From CAZKBP01 sp964551015 (GTDB taxonomy: Bacteria > Bacteroidota > Bacteroidia > Cytophagales > Microscillaceae), in NCBI GenBank assembly GCA_964551015.1, contig CAZKBP010000002.1, positions 1 through 64,000 on the forward strand: a stretch of DNA of 64,000 bases. Reading direction: 5' to 3'. The notes under the pieces were generated by a model that had not been told where the DNA came from, searched no databases, and saw only the letters and a list, made by a program, of their open reading frames with translations. Below, one piece after another: positions 25,827 to 35,055 of this stretch (position 1 is the stretch's first letter; each line of letters opens with the position of its first letter). Both the position numbers and the translations under genes were made by a program.

Positions 25827-27167
25827 CTAGGTCGTCACAGCCATATTTTGAGAGCGTCCCTTGATCTTGCCAGATTTCATAAGACCTTCGTAGCGACGCA
25901 TCAATAGATAACTGTTAATCTGCTGTAAAGTATCTAAAATCACACCCACCATAATCAAAAGGGAAGTACCTCCATAGAATTGGGAAAACTCTTGGGTAAC
26001 TCCTAAACGAACGGCAAAGGCTGGAAAAATGGCTACCAGAGCCAAAAATAAAGCACCGGGTAGGGTAATTCTTGATAATATTGTATCTATAAACTCTGAG
26101 GTTTGTGGCCCAGGCTTGACCCCCGGAATAAAACCGTTATTTCTCTTTATATCTTCTGCAATCCGATTGGGATCAACTTGAATGGCCGTGTAGAAATAGG
26201 TGAATAGTACAATCAACAGGGCAAACAAAATGTTGTATCCAACTGAGGTGTAATCAGAAAAAGTGGTCGCCATCCAGTTGCCAAAATCAGTATCAGCCAT
26301 CCCCGGGATGGATGGAATCAAAGCAGGAAGAAACATCAATGACTGGGCGAAGATAATAGGCATTACCCCGGCTGCATTTACTTTCAAAGGAATATATTGT
26401 CTTTGACCAGATCCATAGACTTTGTTGCCAACTACTTGCTTTGCATATTGAACAGGGACTCTCCGAGTAGCTTGAGTCAACATCACCACTGCCATCACTA
26501 CGAAGAAGAGTACAATCAACTCGATGATAAATATCAGGAAGTTTTGATCAAAACGGGCACTTCCCTCTTGAAAGAGTGCTGCTGGCAGACGGGAGATAAT
26601 CCCGATCATAATAAGCATGGAAATTCCGTTCCCAATGCCTCGTTCAGTGATTCTCTCTCCCAGCCACATCGTAAACATAGTACCTGTGGTAAGGATTACC
26701 ATAGAAGAGATAATGAAGAACCAATAATCCACCATGACCGCATCCGTATTGATGGTAGAGGTCAAATAACCAAAGGATTGCGCCATGGTAACCACGATCG
26801 TGAGATAACGTGTGATTTGTGTAATCTTTTTTCGTCCTGATTCTCCTTCCTTTTGTAACTTCTGAAAATAGGGTACAGCCACAGTAAGCAACTGAATCAC
26901 GATGGAGGCAGAGATGTAGGGCATAATCCCTAGCGCAAGGATAGCCGCCTTACTAAATGCACCTCCTAAGAATGTATCGATAAGCCCTCCTAAGCCACCG
27001 AAGGCTCCCATACTACCAAGCACATCCAAACGGTCGGGATCAATCCCCGGTAGTACCACAAATGAGCCTAAACGGAAAACGAGCAAAAGCAAAAGGGTGT
27101 AAATGATCCTTCTGCGTAGCTCTTCAATGGCAAATATGTTGCGGACGGTTGTGATAAATTTTTTCAT
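25827..27167 (-). CDS. secY: preprotein translocase subunit SecY
   Basis: 446 residues, ten membrane segments, inner membrane. Core of the Sec channel. The plug/TM2 region GIMPYISASIVIQLL (about 80-94), QRQYIPLKVNAAGVMPIIFA (about 240-259) and GFIPGVKPG (about 360-368) are family landmarks. In the spc part of the ribosomal operon after rplO. Confidence 0.97.
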   Translation of the reverse strand: MKKFITTVRNIFAIEELRRRIIYTLLLLLVFRLGSFVVLPGIDPDRLDVLGSMGAFGGLGGLIDTFLGGAFSKAAILALGIMPYISASIVIQLLTVAVPYFQKLQKEGESGRKKITQITRYLTIVVTMAQSFGYLTSTINTDAVMVDYWFFIISSMVILTTGTMFTMWLGERITERGIGNGISMLIMIGIISRLPAALFQEGSARFDQNFLIFIIELIVLFFVVMAVVMLTQATRRVPVQYAKQVVGNKVYGSGQRQYIPLKVNAAGVMPIIFAQSLMFLPALIPSIPGMADTDFGNWMATTFSDYTSVGYNILFALLIVLFTYFYTAIQVDPNRIAEDIKRNNGFIPGVKPGPQTSEFIDTILSRITLPGALFLALVAIFPAFAVRLGVTQEFSQFYGGTSLLIMVGVILDTLQQINSYLLMRRYEGLMKSGKIKGRSQNMAVTT

Positions 27168-27211
27168 AAATTCAAATTGCTTGGCTTTTTGATTAATTAA
27201 TCCCTATGGAT

Positions 27212-27661
27212 TTAGCTGATAATACCAACTTTTCCTCCCAGTTTCTCAATGGTTTCCTGAGCTGACTTTGAGAAAGCGTGGGCTTGTACTTCAACTGCGT
27301 CTTTTAGTTCTCCTCGACCGAGTATTTTTACTAAATCTCCCTTAGAAGCAAGACCATTTGCTTTAAGTAGTTCTAAATCTACCTTGTTGGTCTGTGTTTT
27401 TTCTAGGAGTTTTTGAATTTCATCTAAGTTAATGGGCTTGTAAGCCACTCGGTTTCTATTCTTGAAACCAAACTTGGGTATTCTTCTTTGCAGTGGCATC
27501 TGCCCTCCTTCAAAGCCGAGCTTCTTACTGAAGCCTGAACGAGAAGCAGCTCCTTTGTGCCCTTTGGTAGAAGTGCCACCACGTCCAGAACCTTGTCCTC
27601 TACCAATTCTTTTTCGTTTCTTCACCGAGCCGTCAGCGGGCTTTAAGCTATGTAAGTTCAT
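27212..27661 (-). CDS. rplO: 50S ribosomal protein L15
   Basis: 149 residues. The glycine-rich N-terminal tail that threads into 23S rRNA (KKRKRIGRGQGSGRGGTSTK, about 14-33, then HKGAASRSGFSKK) and the globular C-terminal domain ending EKLGGKVGIIS are complete. Confidence 0.97.
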   Translation of the reverse strand: MNLHSLKPADGSVKKRKRIGRGQGSGRGGTSTKGHKGAASRSGFSKKLGFEGGQMPLQRRIPKFGFKNRNRVAYKPINLDEIQKLLEKTQTNKVDLELLKANGLASKGDLVKILGRGELKDAVEVQAHAFSKSAQETIEKLGGKVGIIS

Positions 27662-27686
27662 TTTGTTCTTTTAATTATGTAGCGGT

Positions 27687-27866
27687 TTAAACTTCTTCAA
27701 CTACTACCAAGTGGTTCACTTTGTTGACCATTCCCAAAATTTGTGGGGTAGCTTCTACTTCTACAGTCTTGTTAATTTTCCCCAAACCCAAAGCTTGAAT
27801 GGTTGCTTTTTGTTTCTGGGGGCGATCAATGGTACTCCTGATTTGTGTAATTTTAATCTTTGCCAT
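27687..27866 (-). CDS. rpmD: 50S ribosomal protein L30
   Basis: 59 residues, read directly from the sequence. It starts MAKIKITQIRSTIDRPQKQK and has LGLGKINKTVEV (about 26-37), with the typical ferredoxin-like L30 pattern. It ends VVVEEV. Between rpsE and rplO, its standard place; 23 bases after rpsE. Confidence 0.94.
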   Translation of the reverse strand: MAKIKITQIRSTIDRPQKQKATIQALGLGKINKTVEVEATPQILGMVNKVNHLVVVEEV

Positions 27867-27889
27867 GTCTGTCTCTCTAATATACCAAT

Positions 27890-28420
27890 TTATCCATTAA
27901 AAACCTGAGCCAGAGAGACTCCTCTTTGCTCTGCTACTTGATGAGGTGCTTTCATTTTGAGTAGGGCATCGAAAGTAGCTTTGACTACGTTGTGCGGGTT
28001 TGAAGAGCCTTTGGATTTGGCGAGTACATCTTTCACTCCGGCGCTTTCTAAGACAGCACGCATGGCTCCTCCTGCGATTACGCCCGTTCCAGGAGCGGCA
28101 GGTTTAAGGAGCACGAGTCCACCACTGTATTTACCAATCATTTCGTGGGGGATAGTACCTTTGAGAATGGGAACTTTTACCATATTCTTCTTCGCATCTT
28201 CAACCCCTTTATTAATTGCGTCCGTTACCTCATTAGCTTTTCCTAATCCATAGCCCACGATTCCGTCGCCATTACCCACCACTACGATCGCGGAGAAACT
28301 AAAGCGTCGTCCACCTTTCACTACTTTGGCCACGCGATTAATCGCTACGACCTTTTCTTTCATCTCTTGTCCGCTTTCGCTAGCTTTGATTGATTTGGAT
28401 TTTTTCTTGTTCTGCGCCAT
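27890..28420 (-). CDS. rpsE: 30S ribosomal protein S5
   Basis: 176 residues. Near the mRNA entry channel; affects decoding accuracy. VVKGGRRFSFSAIVVVGNGD (about 33-52) is the double-stranded RNA-binding domain; GVIAGGAMRAVLESAGV (about 113-129) lies in the C-terminal domain. Confidence 0.97.
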   Translation of the reverse strand: MAQNKKKSKSIKASESGQEMKEKVVAINRVAKVVKGGRRFSFSAIVVVGNGDGIVGYGLGKANEVTDAINKGVEDAKKNMVKVPILKGTIPHEMIGKYSGGLVLLKPAAPGTGVIAGGAMRAVLESAGVKDVLAKSKGSSNPHNVVKATFDALLKMKAPHQVAEQRGVSLAQVFNG

Positions 28421-28476
28421 ATCTAATTATATTCCCTTTTGCTTGCTCTTAATAATATTCGGATATCCTAAATGAT

Positions 28477-28839
28477 CTAAAAAATTAGTCCTTCTTCTCT
28501 GGCTCCATCGGCCAAGGCTTTGACTTTTCCGTGAAAAATGTACCCATTACGATCAAATACTACTTTTTCCACGCCAGCTTCTTTGGCTTTTCGAGCTAAT
28601 ATTTTCCCTACTTCTTGCGCAGTACCAACTGTCGTATTTTTCACTTTCTCGCCTTCTAAGTCTAGGGTTGAGGCACTAGCAAGAGTTACTCCTTTCACGT
28701 CGTCAATCAGTTGCGCGTAAATTGCACGGTTAGATTTGAAAACCGTAAGGCGGGGGCGCTCAGCGACTCCACTTATTTTTCGGCGAATGCTTTTCTTGAT
28801 ACGAAGCCTTCTACTCGTTTTTTTATTCTTTGTTGCCAT
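28477..28839 (-). CDS. rplR: 50S ribosomal protein L18
   Basis: 120 residues, binds 5S rRNA. RIKKSIRRKISGVAERPRLT (about 13-32), VFKSNRAIYAQLID and the C-terminal DRNGYIFHGKVKALADGARE are typical. Confidence 0.97.
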   Translation of the reverse strand: MATKNKKTSRRLRIKKSIRRKISGVAERPRLTVFKSNRAIYAQLIDDVKGVTLASASTLDLEGEKVKNTTVGTAQEVGKILARKAKEAGVEKVVFDRNGYIFHGKVKALADGAREEGLIF

Positions 28840-28847
28840 CTCAATAA

Positions 28848-29405
28848 TTATTTCTTAGCTGCGGTTTTACCTGCTTTTCTTCTAATTTGCTCGCCCTGCG
28901 TTCGGATACCTTTACCTTTATACGGTTCCACCTTTCTAAGTGATTTGACTTTGGCTACTACTTGTCCCAACAATTGTTTATCAATACTTTCTAAGGTAAC
29001 GACCGGATTCTTTCCTTTTTCTGTAGTTGCTGTTACCTGCACTTCGGGAGGCATGGCGAAAAATATACCGTGTGAATAACCTAGGCTCAACTCGAGTACA
29101 TTATTACTAACAGAAGCCTTGAAACCCACACCCACTACTTCTAAGTTTACCTTGTATCCTTCGGTCACACCTTGTACCATATTATTAATGAGTGAACGAT
29201 AGAGACCGTGCAAGGCTTTGTATTTTTTCTGTTCATTAGGTCTCTTCACGACGATTTGTCCCTCTTCGGTGCTTACCTCGATAGTTTTATCTATTTCCTG
29301 AGAGAGCGTACCTTTGGGGCCTTTTACCGTTACTACATTTTCAGCATCTATGGATAGCTCTACCTTATCAGGAAGACTTATGGGTTTGTTACCTATTCTT
29401 GACAT
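28848..29405 (-). CDS. rplF: 50S ribosomal protein L6
   Basis: 185 residues, two repeated alpha-beta domains near the tRNA A site and the sarcin-ricin loop. SRIGNKPISLPDKVEL at the start; EPYKGKGIRTQGEQIRRKAG (about 160-179) at the end. Eight bases separate it from rplR. Confidence 0.97.
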   Translation of the reverse strand: MSRIGNKPISLPDKVELSIDAENVVTVKGPKGTLSQEIDKTIEVSTEEGQIVVKRPNEQKKYKALHGLYRSLINNMVQGVTEGYKVNLEVVGVGFKASVSNNVLELSLGYSHGIFFAMPPEVQVTATTEKGKNPVVTLESIDKQLLGQVVAKVKSLRKVEPYKGKGIRTQGEQIRRKAGKTAAKK

Positions 29406-29421
29406 GATTCAATTCAAAAGA

Positions 29422-29823
29422 TTAATATACATAACACAGAACTTCCCCACCGATATTCATTTGTCTGGCTTCTTTGTCCGTCATTATTCCACGCGAGGTA
29501 GAGAGTACGGCAATACCCAGTCCGTTGAGCACACGAGGGAGCTTATCTGCACTTACATATTTTCTAAGGCCAGGTTTACTCACTCTTTCTAAGCTGATGA
29601 TAGCTGACTCTTTACTTTCAGGATCATACTTTAATGCAATTTTGATGATTCCTTGCACTGAGGCATCATCATCAAATTTATAGTTTTGTATGTATCCCTT
29701 TAGATGCAATACTTTAGTAATCTCCTTCTTCATATTAGAAGCAGGAATCTCTACCACTCTGTGCCTTGACTTGATCGCATTTCGAATGCGTGTCAAATAA
29801 TCAGCTATGGGATCTGTTAACAT
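29422..29823 (-). CDS. rpsH: 30S ribosomal protein S8
   Basis: 133 residues. Central-domain 16S rRNA binder and, in E. coli, translational repressor of the spc operon. DPIADYLTRIRNAIKSRHR (about 3-21) and the C-terminal LSTSRGIMTDKEARQMNIGG (about 107-126) are diagnostic. Confidence 0.97.
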   Translation of the reverse strand: MLTDPIADYLTRIRNAIKSRHRVVEIPASNMKKEITKVLHLKGYIQNYKFDDDASVQGIIKIALKYDPESKESAIISLERVSKPGLRKYVSADKLPRVLNGLGIAVLSTSRGIMTDKEARQMNIGGEVLCYVY

Positions 29824-29893
29824 TTCTTAATTTCAATTTTTGGCTTAAATTGAGAACTGCAAAGTTAGCACATTCTCGTCAAATATAAAAATA

Positions 29894-30163
29894 CTACCAA
29901 CTAGCTTTTTTGATGCCAGGGATTTTACCTTCGGAAGCCATTTCTCGAAAAACATTTCGGCAGATTCCGAATTTACGCATATAACCTTTAGGTCTGCCCG
30001 TGAGCTTGCAACGGTTATGGAGGCGTACAGGTGAAGCGTTTTTGGGTAATTTATCCAGTGCTTCGTAATCTCCTTCTTCTTTTAAGGTCTTTCTTTTCTC
30101 AGCGTATTTATTTACTAAGCGTTCTCTTTTTCTTTCTCGGGCAATAACAGATTTTCTAGCCAT
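29894..30163 (-). CDS. rpsN: 30S ribosomal protein S14, zinc-free long form
   Basis: 89 residues, the long C-minus type without CxxC pairs (only isolated cysteines in NRCKLTGRPKGYMRKFGICR). Decoding-site head protein. 20 bases after rplE. Confidence 0.97.
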   Translation of the reverse strand: MARKSVIARERKRERLVNKYAEKRKTLKEEGDYEALDKLPKNASPVRLHNRCKLTGRPKGYMRKFGICRNVFREMASEGKIPGIKKASW

Positions 30164-30183
30164 CTTTTTTCAGGTTTCTGAAT

Positions 30184-30744
30184 TTAACTTGTTGTCTTTT
30201 GTTGATTGGCGAAGGGCATTCCCAGAGCTTTGAGCAATTCTAGCGCTTCTTCGTCAGTATTGGCACTCGTTACGAAGGTGATATCCATTCCTGAGATACG
30301 ATTCACTTTATCGATACTGATTTCAGGAAAAATGATTTGCTCTTTTACTCCTAGCGTGTAGTTACCTCTGCCATCAAAGCCTTTGTTACTTACTCCTCTG
30401 AAATCTCGAACACGTGGTAAGGCCACGGTGATAAGACGGTCAATGAATTCGTACATGCGATCACCACGAAGGGTAACTCGGGCTCCGATCGGCATTCCTT
30501 CTCTCAGTTTGAAGTTCGAGATAGACTTTTTAGCGATCGTGGGCACTGCTTTCTGTCCGGTAATCATGGTCAGTTCTTCGATTCCGACATCAATCAGTTT
30601 TTTATCGGCCACGGCAGCTCCTATACCCTTATTCACGGAGACTTTTTTGATCTTGGGCACCTGCATGACAGATTTATATTGAAACTGCTTCATGAGTGCA
30701 GGCACGACTTCCTTTAAATATTTTTCTTTGACTCTGGGTATCAT
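30184..30744 (-). CDS. rplE: 50S ribosomal protein L5
   Basis: 186 residues, binds 5S rRNA and the P-site tRNA region. VNKGIGAAVADKKLID (about 37-52), LREGMPIGARVTLRGDRMYE (about 81-100) and DFRGVSNKGFDGRGNYTLG (about 118-136) identify it. Four bases separate it from rplX. Confidence 0.97.
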   Translation of the reverse strand: MIPRVKEKYLKEVVPALMKQFQYKSVMQVPKIKKVSVNKGIGAAVADKKLIDVGIEELTMITGQKAVPTIAKKSISNFKLREGMPIGARVTLRGDRMYEFIDRLITVALPRVRDFRGVSNKGFDGRGNYTLGVKEQIIFPEISIDKVNRISGMDITFVTSANTDEEALELLKALGMPFANQQKTTS

Positions 30745-30748
30745 AATC

Positions 30749-31096
30749 CTATTCTTCTTCTTTCAGAGAGGTATGTTCTTTAAAATATCTTTGCAATTTT
30801 CCGTTGTCGTCGCGTTTTCTACCTGTTCTGCGAGGCTTCCCATTACTAGGGTCAATGACCATGAGGTTGCTCACGTGAACTGAGATTTCCTTCTGTACGA
30901 TATCTCCTTGGGGATTGGTAGCCGAAGGTTTCATGTGCTTATATCTGAGGTTGACTCCTTCTACGACCGCACGGCGTTTTTCTAAGTCAACGGCAAGCAC
31001 CTGTCCTTCTTTACCTTTATCGTTACCAGCGATTACGCGAACTCGGTCTCCTTTTTTCAGGTGTAACTTGGGTTGTTTATTTTTTCTACGCTCCAT
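30749..31096 (-). CDS. rplX: 50S ribosomal protein L24
   Basis: 115 residues with a KOW domain: KKGDRVRVIAGNDKGKEGQV (about 14-33), GVNLRYKHMKPSATNPQGDI (about 49-68). Early 23S assembly protein. Confidence 0.97.
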   Translation of the reverse strand: MERRKNKQPKLHLKKGDRVRVIAGNDKGKEGQVLAVDLEKRRAVVEGVNLRYKHMKPSATNPQGDIVQKEISVHVSNLMVIDPSNGKPRRTGRKRDDNGKLQRYFKEHTSLKEEE

Positions 31097-31127
31097 CTCT
31101 TTGGCGTTTTTCGGTATTTGTAAAAAT

Positions 31128-31496
31128 TTAGAGCACCTCTGGTGCTAGAGATACAATTTTCATAAATTGCTTTTCTCTCAACTCACGAGCAACTGGGCCA
31201 AAAATTCGGGTACCTCTTGGTTCGTCATTCGCATTTAGTAAAACAGCGGCGTTGTCCTCAAAGCGAATATAAGAACCATCGCTTCTTCGCACGGCTTTTT
31301 TCGTACGGACGATTACGGCTCGGGAAACCGTTCCTTTCTTTAGATTACTAGAAGAAAGTGCGGATTTGACCGTTACAATAATTTTATCGCCAACACTTGC
31401 ATATCTCTTTTTGGTACCCCCGAGTACACGGATACAAAGAACTTCTTTGGCACCGCTATTATCGGCTACACTTAATCTTGACTCTTGCTGTATCAT
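31128..31496 (-). CDS. rplN: 50S ribosomal protein L14
   Basis: 122 residues, the standard length. MIQQESRLSVADNSGAKEVL at the start, RSDGSYIRFEDNAAVLLN (about 75-92) and GTRIFGPVARELREKQFMKI (about 97-116). Confidence 0.97.
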   Translation of the reverse strand: MIQQESRLSVADNSGAKEVLCIRVLGGTKKRYASVGDKIIVTVKSALSSSNLKKGTVSRAVIVRTKKAVRRSDGSYIRFEDNAAVLLNANDEPRGTRIFGPVARELREKQFMKIVSLAPEVL

Positions 31497-31506
31497 GATT
31501 CAATAG

Positions 31507-31917
31507 TTATTTAGCTCTTTCTAAGATTTCAACGAGTCTCCAGCGTTTTCTTTTACTTAAAGGCCGACACTCCATAATTTTTACTGTATCTCCCTCGTTG
31601 CACTCCTCTTTTTCGTCGTGTACCAAAAATTTCTTCGTTTTGGTCAAGAATTTACCGTAAATAGGATGCTTAAGCTTTCTCTCTACAATCACGGTAATGG
31701 TCTTGTTCATCTTATTACTCGTGACCTTCCCTACTCTTTCTTTTCGGAAATTACGTTTCAACCCTTCCTCTACTGCTACCTCTTGGACTTCGGTAGTGGG
31801 TGTGGCCTCTTCGCTTGGGGCATCAGTGGTTTCGGTCGTGGCACTTGATGGCTCTTCCACTGGTTTGGATTCCGTGGTTTCAACGGATGGTTGTTCCTGC
31901 TCTTCCATGATCTTCAA
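31507..31917 (-). CDS. rpsQ: 30S ribosomal protein S17 with acidic N-terminal extension
   Basis: 136 residues against the usual 80-90. The S17 core runs from about 53 (LKRNFRKERVGKVTSNKMNK) to the end, with KHPIYGKFLTKTKKFLVHDE. The first 50 residues are a Glu/Thr/Ser/Pro-rich acidic low-complexity segment. The start codon is uncertain: an in-frame Met at residue 4 would be equivalent, but no Met exists close to the core, so the extension appears genuine. Confidence 0.93.
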   Translation of the reverse strand: MKIMEEQEQPSVETTESKPVEEPSSATTETTDAPSEEATPTTEVQEVAVEEGLKRNFRKERVGKVTSNKMNKTITVIVERKLKHPIYGKFLTKTKKFLVHDEKEECNEGDTVKIMECRPLSKRKRWRLVEILERAK

Positions 31918-31929
31918 ATTTTAGGTTCC

Positions 31930-32136
31930 TTAGTCTTTTTCGGATAGTTCTTTGGCTCGTAACTCGGTCTGAAGACGTGCGATATAGCGTCGTGCACTTT
32001 TAATCTTCATTGGATTCTCAATAGGAGAGATCGCGTGTGCGAACTTGAGTTTTTGTAGAACTTCTTTTTCGGATTTAATCTTTTCTTTGAGCTCTTCTTT
32101 GCTCATTTCTTTAATTTCAGGATTATTCATAACCAT
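31930..32136 (-). CDS. rpmC: 50S ribosomal protein L29
   Basis: 68 residues, two long helices: EIKEMSKEELKEKIKSEKEV (about 7-26) and the conserved HAISPIENPMKIKSARRYIA (about 34-53). Starts directly where rplP stops, no gap, so the two are translationally coupled. An in-frame Met at residue 3 is an alternative start. Confidence 0.96.
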   Translation of the reverse strand: MVMNNPEIKEMSKEELKEKIKSEKEVLQKLKFAHAISPIENPMKIKSARRYIARLQTELRAKELSEKD

Positions 32137-32556
32137 CTATTCTTGATAATCTCTACGAATCACAAACTTGGTTTTCACTGGGAGTTTTTGCGCGGCCAAG
32201 TAGAGGGCTTTGGTAGCCACTTCTTTGCTTACTCCATCAATCTCAAATAGAATTCTACCCGGTCTAACTGGGGCTACCCAATATTCGGGAGAACCTTTTC
32301 CTTTACCCATACGCACCTCAGCGGGCTTTTTGGTAATGGGTTTGTCGGGGAAAATGCGTATCCAAATCTTTCCTTCCCGTTTCATGGTACGAGAGATGGT
32401 AATACGACAAGCCTCAATCTGACGACTAGTAATTCGTCCTGGCTCTAAGGTTTTGATGGCAAAAGACCCAAAATCTATATTGGCACCGCGTTGAGCCAGC
32501 CCTCTGATTCTACCTTTCTGTTGTTTTCTAAATTTTGTTCTCTTCGGTTGTAGCAT
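32137..32556 (-). CDS. rplP: 50S ribosomal protein L16
   Basis: 139 residues. Contacts A-site tRNA. MLQPKRTKFRKQQKGRIRGL at the start; RMGKGKGSPEYWVAPVRPG (about 81-99) is the family signature. Confidence 0.97.
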   Translation of the reverse strand: MLQPKRTKFRKQQKGRIRGLAQRGANIDFGSFAIKTLEPGRITSRQIEACRITISRTMKREGKIWIRIFPDKPITKKPAEVRMGKGKGSPEYWVAPVRPGRILFEIDGVSKEVATKALYLAAQKLPVKTKFVIRRDYQE

Positions 32557-32611
32557 TTTCTCCTATTTTTTTGATTTGACAGAAAATTGGTTGATCCTAC
32601 TGGTTCTGCGC

Positions 32612-33346
32612 CTAGTTACGGCGTTTTTTGCGTTGGCCATCCCCTCTTCTTCGATTTGGTCTTTGTCTTTGTCCTGAACCCTTGTCGTCTGCCACGGCTT
32701 GGTTGGGCGACAGGTCCGGTTTGCCGTAGATTTCTTTCTTAAAAATCCATACCTTGATGCCGATTTTTCCATAGATTGTATTGGCCTCGCAAATGGCGTA
32801 GTCAATATCGGCTCTCAAGGTGTGCAGGGGAATTCTTCCTTCTTTATATTGTTCAGAACGAGCCATTTCTGCTCCTCCCAGACGACCAGAAACTTTAATC
32901 TTAATTCCTTTGGTACCGATACGCATAGCCGAAGAAATAGCTTGCTTCATCGCTCTTCGGTAAGAGATCCGTGCTTCTAGTTGTTGAGCAATGGAATCAC
33001 CTACTAATTTGGCATCGCTTTCGGGACGTTTGATCTCGAAAATGTTGATTTGTACGTCTTTACTGGTGATTTTCTTCAGCTCTTCTTTGATCTTGTCTAC
33101 CTCTGAACCTCCGCGGCCAATCACTACTCCGGGACGGGCAGTATGCACGGTGAGGGTTATTCGTTTGAGGGTACGCTCGATGATAATTTTAGAAATACCA
33201 CCTTTGGGGATACGAGCGTAGATATATTTACGAATTTTTTCGTCTTCCACCAATTTGTCGGAAAAATCTTTCCCTCCATACCAATTGGATTCCCATCCTT
33301 TGATAATTCCTAATCTAAGTGCAGTTGGATTAACTTTCTGTCCCAT
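32612..33346 (-). CDS. rpsC: 30S ribosomal protein S3
   Basis: 244 residues. MGQKVNPTALRLGIIKGWES at the start, KH domain with ARPGVVIGRGGSEVDKIKEE (about 68-87), and GVKISGRL-type C-terminal domain (KVSGRLGGAEMARSE). A basic Arg/Lys/Gln tail of about 25 residues follows. Forms part of the mRNA entry tunnel. Confidence 0.97.
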   Translation of the reverse strand: MGQKVNPTALRLGIIKGWESNWYGGKDFSDKLVEDEKIRKYIYARIPKGGISKIIIERTLKRITLTVHTARPGVVIGRGGSEVDKIKEELKKITSKDVQINIFEIKRPESDAKLVGDSIAQQLEARISYRRAMKQAISSAMRIGTKGIKIKVSGRLGGAEMARSEQYKEGRIPLHTLRADIDYAICEANTIYGKIGIKVWIFKKEIYGKPDLSPNQAVADDKGSGQRQRPNRRRGDGQRKKRRN

Positions 33347-33351
33347 GAGAT

Positions 33352-33858
33352 TTAATTTTTATCTTCGTTTGCCTCGGTGATTTCTTCTGCTAGCATCTCT
33401 TCTGCTTCCTCGGCTTGTTTCAAACTATCGACGACCATGGTCACGTGGTTGGAACGTTTGCGGATACGATGGCCTCTACCCTGCGGGGCAGGACGTAATC
33501 TCTTGAGCATTCGTCCTTCATTCACATATATCTCTTTGATGTAGAGATCAGCTTCTTCAATATTAATATCCTCATTCTGACGCTGCCAGTTAGCAATGGC
33601 TGACTCGAGGAGTTGCTCCACATAAGAGGCTCCTACTTTGGCTTCAAAGCGGAGCAGATTCAATGCGTGTAGAACTCTTTTGCCTCTGACCATATCCGCC
33701 ACCAAACGCATTTTACGGGGAGGGGTCGGAATGTTCCTTAAACTGGCTTTGGCTGCCCCTAGCTTTCCGGCCAGATTTTCTCTTCTGGCTAACTCGGCTT
33801 CTTTTTCCTCGCGGATTCTAACCGATTTTTTTACTTTTCTTTTTTCCTCCTGTTCCAT
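33352..33858 (-). CDS. rplV: 50S ribosomal protein L22, extended at both ends
   Basis: 168 residues, about 55 longer than usual. Core from about 35 (AKASLRNIPTPPRKMRLVAD) to about 145 with the tunnel hairpin RLRPAPQGRGHRIRKRSNHV (about 120-139). Added are a charged helical N-terminus (Lys/Arg/Glu, about 34 residues) and an acidic C-terminal tail of about 20. Lines the peptide exit tunnel. Confidence 0.96.
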   Translation of the reverse strand: MEQEEKRKVKKSVRIREEKEAELARRENLAGKLGAAKASLRNIPTPPRKMRLVADMVRGKRVLHALNLLRFEAKVGASYVEQLLESAIANWQRQNEDINIEEADLYIKEIYVNEGRMLKRLRPAPQGRGHRIRKRSNHVTMVVDSLKQAEEAEEMLAEEITEANEDKN

Positions 33859-33871
33859 GGTAATCTATTGT

Positions 33872-34147
33872 CTACTTCTTCTTGTCTTTTTTAGCGATAT
33901 GGCCTCGGAAGTTACGCGTTGGTGCAAACTCTCCCAAGCGATGCCCCACCATGTTTTCGGTTACGAACACAGGTATAAATTTATTCCCGTTGTGTACAGC
34001 AAAAGTGTGTCCGACAAAGTCGGGAGAAATCATTGATCGTCTCGACCAAGTTTTGATCACAGACTTTTTTCCTGATTCATTCATTGCATCCACTTTTTTC
34101 ATCAAGTGATGCTCTATATAAGGTCCTTTCTTGAGCGAACGTGCCAT
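33872..34147 (-). CDS. rpsS: 30S ribosomal protein S19
   Basis: 91 residues. MARSLKKGPYIEHHLMKKVD at the start; SRRSMISPDFVGHTFAVHNG (about 35-54) and HRLGEFAPTRNFRGH (about 69-83) are the family core. Six bases after rplB. Confidence 0.97.
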   Translation of the reverse strand: MARSLKKGPYIEHHLMKKVDAMNESGKKSVIKTWSRRSMISPDFVGHTFAVHNGNKFIPVFVTENMVGHRLGEFAPTRNFRGHIAKKDKKK

Positions 34148-34153
34148 ATCTAA

Positions 34154-34978
34154 TTATTTTTTTCTTTTGTTGCGGATCAGACGGTTTGAATACTTATTCG
34201 GATTTCTCGTTTTCTTACCCTTAGCATACTGACCGTTGCGAGAGCGAGGATGTCCTCCTGAGGCTCTTCCTTCTCCACCACCCATGGGGTGATCTACGGG
34301 GTTCATGGCTACACCACGAGTACGAGGTCTTCGTCCCAACCATCTTTTTCGTCCAGCTTTTCCGAGATTGATATTCATATGATCCGCATTGGAAAGTGAA
34401 CCGACGGTAGCCGTACATCTAAGGAGTATGAGGCGAGTTTCACCGGAGGGCATTTTCAGACTTGCGTATTTTCCCTCACGACCCAAGAGTTGAGCGTAAG
34501 TACCCGCACTTCTCACCAGAATCCCACCTTTTCCGGGTCTTAGTTCAATATTATGGATAACAGTACCGAGAGGTATTTGCGAGAGTGGTAGTGTATTTCC
34601 TACCTCTGGGGGTACAGATTCACCAGAGATAACGGTTTGTCCGACCTGAATTCCTTGCGGGGCTAGGATGTACCTTTTCTCACCATCTTCGTATTCTAGC
34701 AAAGCAATGCGAGCTGTTCTCACCGGATCATACTCTATGGAGAGTACTTTGGCTGGAATGTCGAACTTATCTCTTTTAAAATCAATAATTCTATAATGCT
34801 GTTTATGTCCTCCTCCACGATAACGTGCAGTCGTCCGGCCTCGGTTGTTGCGCCCTCCTGTTTTTTTGAGGGGAGCCAAAAGTGACTTCTCCGGCTTAGA
34901 CTTGGTAATTTCGTCAAATTTGGGAGCCAGGCGAAAACGTTGACCCGGAGTAATAGGTCTTAACTTTTTTACGGCCAT
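34154..34978 (-). CDS. rplB: 50S ribosomal protein L2
   Basis: 274 residues, standard length. Needed for subunit association and peptidyl transfer. GRNNRGRTTARYRGGGHKQH (about 42-61) and MNPVDHPMGGGEGRASGG (about 225-242, with the conserved His near 230) are unmistakable. Confidence 0.98.
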   Translation of the reverse strand: MAVKKLRPITPGQRFRLAPKFDEITKSKPEKSLLAPLKKTGGRNNRGRTTARYRGGGHKQHYRIIDFKRDKFDIPAKVLSIEYDPVRTARIALLEYEDGEKRYILAPQGIQVGQTVISGESVPPEVGNTLPLSQIPLGTVIHNIELRPGKGGILVRSAGTYAQLLGREGKYASLKMPSGETRLILLRCTATVGSLSNADHMNINLGKAGRKRWLGRRPRTRGVAMNPVDHPMGGGEGRASGGHPRSRNGQYAKGKKTRNPNKYSNRLIRNKRKK

Positions 34979-35055
34979 GATTCTAGAGTTTTAAAATTTT
35001 CAAAGCGAGTGGCTATACACATTAGACCTAAACTAGCAGCCACTCATTTTCAGTA

